DNA of 64,000 bases from Nostoc sp. LEGE 12450. Its GTDB lineage: Bacteria > Cyanobacteriota > Cyanobacteriia > Cyanobacteriales > Nostocaceae. Made by a program: the position numbers and the translations under genes. Positions 8,727-16,600 of this stretch are shown here, one piece after another (the first letter of the stretch is position 1; the number at the start of each line of letters is the position of its first letter). The stretch lies in contig NZ_JADEXU010000029.1 in NCBI RefSeq assembly GCF_015206895.1, forward strand, positions 1 through 64,000, given 5' to 3'. The notes under the pieces were generated by a model that had not been told where the DNA came from, searched no databases, and saw only the letters and a list, made by a program, of their open reading frames with translations.

Positions 8727-10415
8727 ATGACGCAGGTAGAATTTCCACGGAATACTCCACCAGAAGGAAATAAACCGGAATTGGTGGCTGGCCACACCTC
8801 CCATCCGAAGGCGTGGAAATGGCAAGATTATTTTACATTTAATGTTGACCACAAGGTTATTGGTATTCAATACCTGGTGACGGCGTTTGTCTTCTATCTC
8901 ATTGGCGGACTGATGGCGATCGCTCTGCGTGTGGAATTAGCAACACCAGAATCAGACGTACTCGACCCCAATCTGTATAACGCTTTCATGACCAATCACG
9001 GGACGATTATGATCTTCCTGTGGATTGTTCCTAGCGCCATTGGGGGATTTGGTAACTATTTAGTGCCGTTGATGGTCGGTGCTAGGGATATGGCTTTCCC
9101 GAAGCTAAACGCGATCGCCTTTTGGTTAAACCCACCAGCCGGATTACTCATATTAGGTAGTTTCATTTTTGGCGGTTCGCAATCTGGTTGGACAGCTTAT
9201 CCACCTTTGAGTTTGGTGACAGCGCCAATCGCTCAAACTATGTGGATACTTGCGATCGTTTTGGTGGGAACTTCTTCAATTTTGGGTTCGCTGAACTTCG
9301 TAATCACCATTTTGATGATGAAGGTTCCTAGCATGAAATGGGATCAAGTACCCCTATTTTGCTGGGCAATCTTGGCAACCTCTATTCTAGCGTTGCTTTC
9401 CACACCTGTATTAGCAGCTGGTTTAGTTCTGCTGTTGTTTGACCTCAACTTTGGTACCTCCTTCTTTAAACCAGATGCAGGCGGTAACGTTGTAATTTAT
9501 CAACACTTATTCTGGTTTTATTCTCACCCGGCAGTATATTTAATGATTCTGCCCATCTTCGGCATCATGTCGGAGGTGATTCCAGTTCATTCCCGCAAGC
9601 CAATTTTTGGTTATAAAGCGATCGCTTATTCTAGTGTAGCCATCTGCGTTGTGGGTTTGTTCGTTTGGGTACACCACATGTTTACCAGTGGTACACCCGG
9701 TTGGATGCGGATGTTCTTCACCATCTCCACTCTCATAGTTGCAGTTCCCACTGGCGTGAAGATTTTTGCCTGGGTTGCTACCCTTTGGGGTGGTAAAATC
9801 CGCTTCACCGGTGCAATGCTTTTCGCCATTGGCTTGTTGTCCATGTTTGTCATGGGCGGCTTAAGCGGCGTGACGATGGGAACAGCGCCTTTTGATGTTC
9901 ACGTCCATGACACATATTATGTTGTCGGACATTTCCATTACGTTCTATTTGGCGGTTCCGTGTTTGGTATTTACGCAGGTATTTATCACTGGTTCCCCAA
10001 AATGACCGGACGGATGTTGAATGAAAGCTTGGGACGGATTCATTTCGCCCTCACCTTCATTGGCACAAATCTGACCTTTTTACCCATGCACGAGTTGGGT
10101 TTGAAAGGAATGCCCCGACGAGTGGCAATGTATGACCCCCAATTTATCGACCTCAATCAACTTTGTACCTTTGGTTCAATTGTTTTGGGGATATCGGTAA
10201 TTCCTTTTGCCATCAACATGATCTACAGTTGGCTGAAAGGACCTTTGGCAGGTGATAATCCTTGGCAAGCTTTGACTTTAGAATGGACAACTAGCTCACC
10301 ACCTGCAATTGAAAACTGGGAAGTGTTGCCGGTTGTGACTCATGGCCCTTATGACTACGGTCATGGTCATAGTACTGAAGTACAGCCATCTGCAACGCCA
10401 GAAGCTAGTGCTTAG
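8727..10415 (+). CDS. coxA: cytochrome c oxidase subunit I (heme-copper)
   Basis: A 562-aa polytopic membrane protein with about 12 helices. Visible landmarks: FMTNHGTIMIF with the low-spin heme histidine, HPAVY with a CuB histidine and the tyrosine that is cross-linked to it, VHHMF with the CuB histidine pair, and HDTYYVVGHFHYVLFGG with the heme a3 and heme a ligands. HPAVY in place of HPEVY is usual in cyanobacteria. It reduces O2 using cytochrome c6/plastocyanin. Second gene of coxBAC, with the start 170 bp after coxB beyond the STRR block. Confidence 0.95.
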   Translation: MTQVEFPRNTPPEGNKPELVAGHTSHPKAWKWQDYFTFNVDHKVIGIQYLVTAFVFYLIGGLMAIALRVELATPESDVLDPNLYNAFMTNHGTIMIFLWIVPSAIGGFGNYLVPLMVGARDMAFPKLNAIAFWLNPPAGLLILGSFIFGGSQSGWTAYPPLSLVTAPIAQTMWILAIVLVGTSSILGSLNFVITILMMKVPSMKWDQVPLFCWAILATSILALLSTPVLAAGLVLLLFDLNFGTSFFKPDAGGNVVIYQHLFWFYSHPAVYLMILPIFGIMSEVIPVHSRKPIFGYKAIAYSSVAICVVGLFVWVHHMFTSGTPGWMRMFFTISTLIVAVPTGVKIFAWVATLWGGKIRFTGAMLFAIGLLSMFVMGGLSGVTMGTAPFDVHVHDTYYVVGHFHYVLFGGSVFGIYAGIYHWFPKMTGRMLNESLGRIHFALTFIGTNLTFLPMHELGLKGMPRRVAMYDPQFIDLNQLCTFGSIVLGISVIPFAINMIYSWLKGPLAGDNPWQALTLEWTTSSPPAIENWEVLPVVTHGPYDYGHGHSTEVQPSATPEASA

Positions 10416-10959
10416 TACAGCTTCGCTTACAAGCGTAGCGTTTTTAATGCAAGCTGATGCATTTCCAATGCAAGCTAATGCATTCACAATGCAAGCCGAT
10501 GCATTCACAATGCAAGCTAATGCATTCACGATGTAAGCTAATGCATTCACAATGCAAGCCAATGCATTCACAATGCAAGCCAATGCATTCACAATGCAAG
10601 CCAATGCATTCACGATGTAAGCCGATGCATTAACATTGTCGGGTATTGCCAAATTTAATTCGCTACGAATTAAAGAAATGCTGTACTAATGCGATGTGCA
10701 AGTTATTCTTAGAACCCCTCTCCAAACCTCTCCCCGAAACGGAGAGAGGCTTTGATTCTTGCTCCTCCTCCCTTGCAGGGAAGGGGCTGGGGGTTAGGTT
10801 TGAAAGAAAGTTGCACACGGCGCTACTTAGTTAAGAAATAACTCTTGTGGGCTTGGGCATCCTGCCTTAATCTAAGACAGGTGAGACACCCATCCCACAA
10901 ACAAATCAGGACTGTGAAGAATTGAATTGCCCGACGCTTCACCTTTGAGGGTAAACAAT
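10416..10959. other. repeat-rich spacer between coxA and coxC
   Basis: About 540 bases with no gene. It holds the 21-bp minisatellite at 10446-10634 and then a CCCCTCTCCAAACCTCTCCCC...GGAGAGAGGCTTTGATTC repeat (about 10713-10830) flanked by GTGCAAGTT and AAGTTGCAC. A short inverted repeat of GCTTCGCTTACAAGC type follows coxA at about 10422. Confidence 0.6.
10446..10634. repeat. minisatellite, nine copies of a 21-bp unit
   Basis: Nine back-to-back units of the form AATGCAAGCYRATGCATTCAC, with period exactly 21 bp and only one to four changes per copy. Because 21 is a multiple of 3, frames stay open on both strands and give a seven-residue peptide repeat (ALACIVN on the minus strand). No start signal or family suggests it is translated. 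Confidence 0.9.
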
Positions 10960-11556
10960 ATGACCATAGCTACGACAAGCGAAGATCACAGTGCAGGACA
11001 CGAAGAACATCCAGATTTAAGAGTTTGGGGGCTGTTGACGTTCCTCGCTTCTGAATCCCTGATGTTTGGGGGATTTTTTGCCACTTATCTATTTTTCCGA
11101 GGTACTACAGCAGTTTGGCCTCCAGAAGGGAGTGAAGTAGAACTACTTGTACCGACGATTAACACCATTATTCTGGTGTCTAGTAGTTTCGTCATTCACT
11201 TTGGTGATACGGCGATTAAGAAGAATAACGTCAAGGGAATGCAACTATGGTACGCAATTACCGCAATCATGGGTGCAATTTTCTTGGCTGGTCAGGTTTA
11301 TGAGTACTCAACATTAGCATACGGACTGACTACCAACGTCTTCGCCAACTGCTTTTATATCATGACAGGGTTCCACGGTTTGCACGTTTTTGTAGGACTG
11401 TTATTGATATTACGTGCATTGTGGCGATCGCGTCTCCCTGGTGAATATTCTGCAACCAATCATACTTTCATCGAAATGACAGAAATTTACTGGCACTTCG
11501 TAGACATTATTTGGATTGTATTATTCACCTTGGTGTACGTTCTCACTTTGTTTTAA
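10960..11556 (+). CDS. coxC: cytochrome c oxidase subunit III
   Basis: A 198-aa protein with five membrane helices, including the family motifs SESLMFGGFFATY, GFHGLHVFVGLLL and EIYWHFVDIIWIVLF. ATG 10960 is chosen because GAGG lies nine bases upstream; the longer frame from TTG 10927 adds no family sequence. Five rather than seven helices is the usual short bacterial/cyanobacterial form. Third gene of coxBAC, separated from coxA by 540 bp of repeats, which may affect mRNA continuity. Confidence 0.93.
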   Translation: MTIATTSEDHSAGHEEHPDLRVWGLLTFLASESLMFGGFFATYLFFRGTTAVWPPEGSEVELLVPTINTIILVSSSFVIHFGDTAIKKNNVKGMQLWYAITAIMGAIFLAGQVYEYSTLAYGLTTNVFANCFYIMTGFHGLHVFVGLLLILRALWRSRLPGEYSATNHTFIEMTEIYWHFVDIIWIVLFTLVYVLTLF

Positions 11557-11643
11557 CTTGGGCATTAGGCATTGGTAATTATTATTACTTTTTTACTATT
11601 GCCTATTGCCTATTCCCTATTGCCTACGCACAAAAAAATTATT

Positions 11644-12129
11644 ATGCAACTTGATGCAAACAAATTCTCATGGTTCCAGGTTCCAGAAGAGATCAAAAAC
11701 CTATTAATTTTAGCTGCACAAAACTGGGAAAATACATCTGAATCCGAAAAATATATTCAACAAGCTTTAGCACAGACTGGTGAAAATACAGATGTCTTAG
11801 TAGCAGCATATAGATTTTTCTATTATAAAAATAATTATTCTCTTGCATTACAAACAACGGTCAAATTATTAGATAAAATTAAAGAACTAGAGAAATTTCC
11901 TGATGACTGGGAGCAACTTCAGCCTATATTAGTCAATCGCAAAGAAGATCCACAAATTCGATTGTACTTAAATGCTTATGCTGCTTCTGGATTAGTACTA
12001 GCAAAGTTAGGAGAAATTGAGCAAGCCAAACAGATCAGCACCAGAGTCAAACAGATAGACGAAAAGAATGATTTTGGTTCTGGAATTCTGCTGGATATTT
12101 TGACACGTCCAGCAGAAGAAGACGATTAA
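11644..12129 (+). CDS. TPR-like helical repeat protein, unknown function
   Basis: A 161-aa soluble, alpha-helical protein with two loosely TPR-like stretches (about residues 35-70 and 115-145: AYAASGLVLAKLGEIEQAKQI). ATG 11644 is preferred; the longer frame from 11572 starts in heptamer repeats. It follows coxC by 87 bp and precedes the cupin and nitrogenase-associated genes on the same strand, so it probably belongs to the nitrogen-fixation support set, perhaps as an assembly or scaffold factor (inference). Confidence 0.7.
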   Translation: MQLDANKFSWFQVPEEIKNLLILAAQNWENTSESEKYIQQALAQTGENTDVLVAAYRFFYYKNNYSLALQTTVKLLDKIKELEKFPDDWEQLQPILVNRKEDPQIRLYLNAYAASGLVLAKLGEIEQAKQISTRVKQIDEKNDFGSGILLDILTRPAEEDD

Positions 12130-12161
12130 TTAGTCAGCAATGAAAAGTCAAGGTGAAAATC

Positions 12162-12323
12162 ATGAACAATTGGTTATCTACTAAATCCTATTCTCTATTA
12201 GGAGCAAGTACTGATAGTAACTCTATCATCCCTCCTATTAACATACCTACTAAGCTCCCTGTAGGTAACATTCCTAATGTCTCACCGATCATTGTGATCC
12301 AATCTTCTCAGCTATCAATTTAA
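12162..12323 (+). CDS. possible 53-aa protein
   Basis: A short ATG frame with AAGGTG eight bases upstream sits in the gap between the TPR-like and cupin genes, with its stop 5 bp before the cupin start. It is rich in Ser, Ile, Pro and Asn and has no cysteine or clear membrane helix. Tight spacing and the Shine-Dalgarno-like site argue for a real small gene; the composition gives no function. Confidence 0.4.
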   Translation: MNNWLSTKSYSLLGASTDSNSIIPPINIPTKLPVGNIPNVSPIIVIQSSQLSI

Positions 12324-12328
12324 AAGTT

Positions 12329-12940
12329 ATGAAAGGTAGGGATTGGCTGCTAACAGGGGACGGTCAGCATCAAGCCTGTAAATCTGTAAGAGCGTGGGAT
12401 TTATTGAGAGAAAATTACCGCCTTTATCGGTTTTTAACTGAGGTGGAAGATGTTCTCAATGGTAGTGACAATGAAATCAATTGTCTGCCAGAAATTCGGA
12501 TGCTTGTAAGGCGCTTAATTGTAAATTCCTACTGGGTACAAAGTCAACATTTAGAGCCTTCACCAAAAACGGGAAACTCTGTTTTACTCCTATATGATGA
12601 ATTGGGTTTTCCATTGACTGTGCAAACAGTAACATTTGCACCGGGAACCCGTTCAAACATTCATAATCATGGAACTTGGGGAATCGTGGCGGTGCTAAAG
12701 GGCCAGGAAAAAAATACTTTTTGGCGACGCACCAATAGCCCAGAATTTCAGGACAAAATTGAAGCAATGGGAGAGGTAACTCTTTTCCCAGGAGACATTA
12801 TTAGCTTTACTCCTGATGCAATTCACAGTGTAGAAGCAGTGGGTGATGAACCAACTGTGACTTTTAATATTTATGGCGAAACTGATCCGAATGAGAGGTT
12901 TGAGTTTGACTTAGTTAGCCATAAAGCTAGGAATTTTTAA
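12329..12940 (+). CDS. cupin protein of the cysteine dioxygenase superfamily
   Basis: A 203-aa protein with a single cupin barrel. The metal site is IHNHGTWGIVAVLKGQE (H112, H114) with the distal histidine in DAIHSVEA (H166): the three-histidine iron site of cysteine dioxygenase-type enzymes. Known: the superfamily oxidises thiols such as cysteine to sulfinic acids. The real substrate is not shown. Placement between coxBAC and a nitrogenase-associated gene suggests a role in sulfur or redox metabolism in diazotrophic cells (inference). Confidence 0.75.
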   Translation: MKGRDWLLTGDGQHQACKSVRAWDLLRENYRLYRFLTEVEDVLNGSDNEINCLPEIRMLVRRLIVNSYWVQSQHLEPSPKTGNSVLLLYDELGFPLTVQTVTFAPGTRSNIHNHGTWGIVAVLKGQEKNTFWRRTNSPEFQDKIEAMGEVTLFPGDIISFTPDAIHSVEAVGDEPTVTFNIYGETDPNERFEFDLVSHKARNF

Positions 12941-12996
12941 TTTCATCGGTTCGTAGTTGGCGCTTTAGCGCTAAAGAGTAATTAGGAGATAGTTGA

Positions 12997-13482
12997 ATGG
13001 CAAAGGTAATTTTCTATAGCAAACCAGGCTGTAAAGGTGGTGTTAAGCAAAAAGTTTTGCTAACAGCTGCTGGTCATGAGGTGATACCACAGAATCTGCT
13101 AAAAGAAGCTTGGACAGCTGAACGGTTGCGTTCATTTTTTGGCGATCGCCCCGTAGTCGAATGGTTTAACCTTTCCGCCCCCAAGGTAAAATCTGGTGAG
13201 GTAGTTCCTGAAAAAGTGGATGAACAAACCGCTTTGGCGCTAATGTTGAAAGAACCACTGTTAATTCGCCGTCCTTTATTAGAAGTAGGCGATCGCCGCG
13301 AAGTAGGATTTGATGTACAAAAGATTGATACTTGGATTGGGTTACAAGCTGTGGATGAATCCTTGCAAGAAATTAGCGACAAGCTTTTGAAGCAAGATTT
13401 GCAAAACTGTTCCCACGGTAAAGATCATAATCACGGTCAAGGTTCTCAACAACACCAAAAGCAAGGCAACTGTAAACATTAG
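12997..13482 (+). CDS. nitrogenase-associated ArsC/glutaredoxin-like protein
   Basis: A 161-aa protein with an ArsC-like thioredoxin fold: VIFYSKPGCKGGVKQK at residues 4-19 with the conserved cysteine C12, and an LIRRPLLEVGDRREVGFD segment near residue 90, as in the family called nitrogenase-associated protein (NifO-like). The last 25 residues are rich in His, Gln and Lys with two cysteines and may bind metal. It closes the rightward run from fdxB through coxBAC and strengthens the nitrogen-fixation reading of the block. Exact function in the family is unsettled. Confidence 0.82.
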   Translation: MAKVIFYSKPGCKGGVKQKVLLTAAGHEVIPQNLLKEAWTAERLRSFFGDRPVVEWFNLSAPKVKSGEVVPEKVDEQTALALMLKEPLLIRRPLLEVGDRREVGFDVQKIDTWIGLQAVDESLQEISDKLLKQDLQNCSHGKDHNHGQGSQQHQKQGNCKH

Positions 13483-13527
13483 TACAGGATTTTTGCACTG
13501 AGGTAATCTGTTAAAACCTGAGTTATT

Positions 13528-13559
13528 GAGTTTGAGATGTAACAATGCTCTCAAACTCA
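13528..13559. terminator. hairpin after the nitrogenase-associated gene
   Basis: TGAGTTTGAGA and TCTCAAACTCA form a perfect 11-bp stem with a 10-base loop, about 45 bases after the stop. No T-run follows, so it may be a processing or stability hairpin rather than a classical terminator. Confidence 0.45.
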
Positions 13560-13689
13560 GTAGACAAGTTTGGAGTGAATTAGTATTTGTAACATCTCGT
13601 GAAATAATGCTGCTTTTTGTCACAAATGTTACAAAGCTAAACTTGCATGGGCATAGTAAGTATGCTTAATATTGCAAGAATAAAAAACA

Positions 13690-16600
13690 ATGACAGCTAC
13701 TTTATCTGGTTATCAACTCCTCGAAACCCTTCACTCCGGTAGTAAAACCGTCATTTATCGTGGACGGCGAGAAACTGATAACGCCTCTGTCATTGTCAAA
13801 ACTCTCTTGTGCGAACATCCGCTCTTAGAAGACATAGCTAGACTGCGCCACGAATATCAAATCATTGAGACTCTGCAAATTCCTGGCATTGTTAAAGCCT
13901 ACGAGTTAAAGAATTATCAGCATGGACTGGCTTTGGTTTTAGAAGACATTCCAGGTTGCTTGCTCCAAGAACTGATTGCAACTCAAACAACCACCTTGAT
14001 TACTTTCCTCAAGGTGGGGATTAACATAGCACAAATTTTAGGAGAACTGCACGCCCAACAAATTATTCATAAAGATATTAAGCCGCACAATATTTTAATT
14101 GACCCCGATTCTGGCGAAGCCAAACTGATTGACTTCAGTATCTCCTCACGACTTGATAAAGAAAATCCCACCTTGAGCAATCCGAATTTGCTCGAAGGTA
14201 CGCTTGCATATATGTCACCTGAGCAGACAGGGAGAATGAATCGGGCGGTTGACTATCGCACCGATTTTTATTCGCTGGGTGTAACTTTATATGAAATGCT
14301 GACGGGTATTTTGCCCTTTCAAGCTGTTGATCCAATGGAGTTAATCCACTCTCACATTGCCAAAACACCAGCCGCACCCTGTAGCGAAACCGTGTGCCGC
14401 ATCTTGGGAGATGTGCCAGAAGCGATTAGTGCAATTATTTTAAAATTATTAGCGAAAACAGCAGAAGAGCGGTATCAAAGCGCCTGGGGACTGAAAGCGG
14501 ATTTAGAGGAATGTTTGTTTCAACTGCAAACAACTGGAAAAATTGAAAACTTTGTACCGGGGAGACAAGACAAATCCGGGCATTTTTTGATTCCGCAAAC
14601 GCTATACGGGCGTAAAGCAGAAGTAGCAACATTGATGGCTGCGTTTAAGCGTGTGGCAGGAGGTAGCAGCGAACTCATGCTCGTCTCTGGTTATTCGGGG
14701 ATTGGCAAGACGAGTGTCGTCAATGAAGTTCATAAACCAATTGTGGGAGCAAGGGGTTATTTCATTGCAGGCAAGTTTGATCAGTTCAAGCGCAATATTC
14801 CTTATGCGTCATTGATTCAGGCGTTCCAATCTTTAATTGGGCAATTACTTACCGAAAGCGAAGCCCAAATCCGAGTGTGGAAAGATAAACTCTTAACTGC
14901 GTTGGGAGAGAATGGGCAAGTCATTATCGATGTGATTCCACAAGTCGAACTAATTATTGGAACTGTGCCACCTGTAACACAACTGGGTGTGGCTGAATCT
15001 CAAAATCGTTTCAATCGCGTTTTTGGACAATTTATTGGCGTATTCACTACCCAAGACCATCCTCTGGTTGTGTTTCTCGATGACTTACAGTGGGCAGATT
15101 CGGCATCGCTGAACTTAATTGAGCTATTGATGACAGATAGCGAGCGCAAATATTTATTGTTAGTCGGTGCATACCGCGATAATGAAGTGTCGCCCACCCA
15201 TCCACTTATGCTCAGTTTGGACAAGATTCAATCTTCTGGTGCGGTGGTAGATAACATCGTTTTGGCACCATTGCAATTAACGGATGTGGAAGCGTTAATT
15301 AGCGATACGTTGAATGACACAGAAGCCAGCAAGCCATTAGCAAGATTATTATTTCACAAAACTGGAGGAAACCCTTTTTTCTTAACGCAACTGCTGAAAA
15401 CTCTACATCAAGAAGACTTGTTAACGTATGACTTCCAGTCTGGAGTTTGGCAGTGGGATATCCAACATATTCAAGCGATCGGTCTTACTGACCTGAATGT
15501 GGTTGAACTGACGGCGAGAAATATTCGTAAACTGTCTCTAGAAACGCAGTCAGTACTCAAACTGGCTGCTTGTATTGGCAACACATTCAATCTGGATATA
15601 TTAGCGATCGTTAACGAAGCATCTTCTCTAAGAACTGCGGGGCAATTGTGGTCAGCCCTACAAGCTGGATTAATTTTGCCGTTAAATCAGGATTACAAAA
15701 TTCCCCTAGCGTTTAATCAGGAAGAATCAGGTGGGATTACTTTAACAGATGTCAAGGTTGATTACAAATTTTTACATGATCGAGTACAGCAAGCAGCGTA
15801 TTCTCTAATTCCCGATGAGCAGAAGAAAGCAACGCATCTGAAAATTGGTCAATTACTGTTGCTAAATACTACATTAGAAGAACGCAAAGAAAATATATTT
15901 GCTTTAGTTAATCAGCTCAATTACGGTGCTGATTTACTGATATTTGAAACAGAAAAATATGAATTTGCTGAACTCAATCTGATCGCAGGTCAAAGAGCAA
16001 AAGCAGCTACAGCACACGATTCTGCCATCAAATATTTGCAAGTTGGTTTAGGATTGTTAGCAGAAGATAGCTGGAAAAGTCAGTATGACCTAACATTAGC
16101 ACTGCATGAGGAAGCAGCAGAAGCAGCTTTTTTAAACGGTGATTTTGAAGGAATGCAGGGGTTCGTTGAGGTAGTACAAAACTGCGCCAAAACACTGCTG
16201 GACAAAGTAAATGTGTATGAAGTCCAGATCCAAGCTTACATAGGGCAAAACAGGCTGCTAGAAGCAGTTAATACGGGGCTACAAGTTTTAAAGCTCTTAG
16301 GGGTGGAGTTTCCCCAAGAGCCGAACGCGTCAGACATTGGTCAGGCACTAGGAGAAACTGCGGCAATTTTGAGTGGAAAGCGAATTGAGGATTTAGTTGA
16401 CCTGCCTCAAATGACCGATCCATATAAATTAGCAGCTATGAGGCTTATGTCAAGTATCTTTGCTCCTGCATACATGGCTGCGCCAGCACTGGTTCCATTA
16501 ACGGTGTGCAAACAAGTAAATTTATCCGTTCAATATGGTAATGCTTCTGTTTCTCCCTTTGCTTATGCCAATTATGGTCTTCTTCTTTGCGGAGTTGTAG

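Noticed and set aside
10296-10652. 118-aa leftward frame with ACIVNAL repeats
   Set aside because: It is the read-through of the 21-bp minisatellite plus antisense coxA sequence; both strands are open only because the period is a multiple of 3.
11572-11643. N-terminal extension of the TPR-like protein
   Set aside because: Encoded by TATTGCC-type repeats; looks like a membrane helix only by composition.
13342-13623. 93-aa leftward frame over the end of the nitrogenase-associated gene
   Set aside because: Antisense shadow of a confidently assigned gene and of the hairpin after it.
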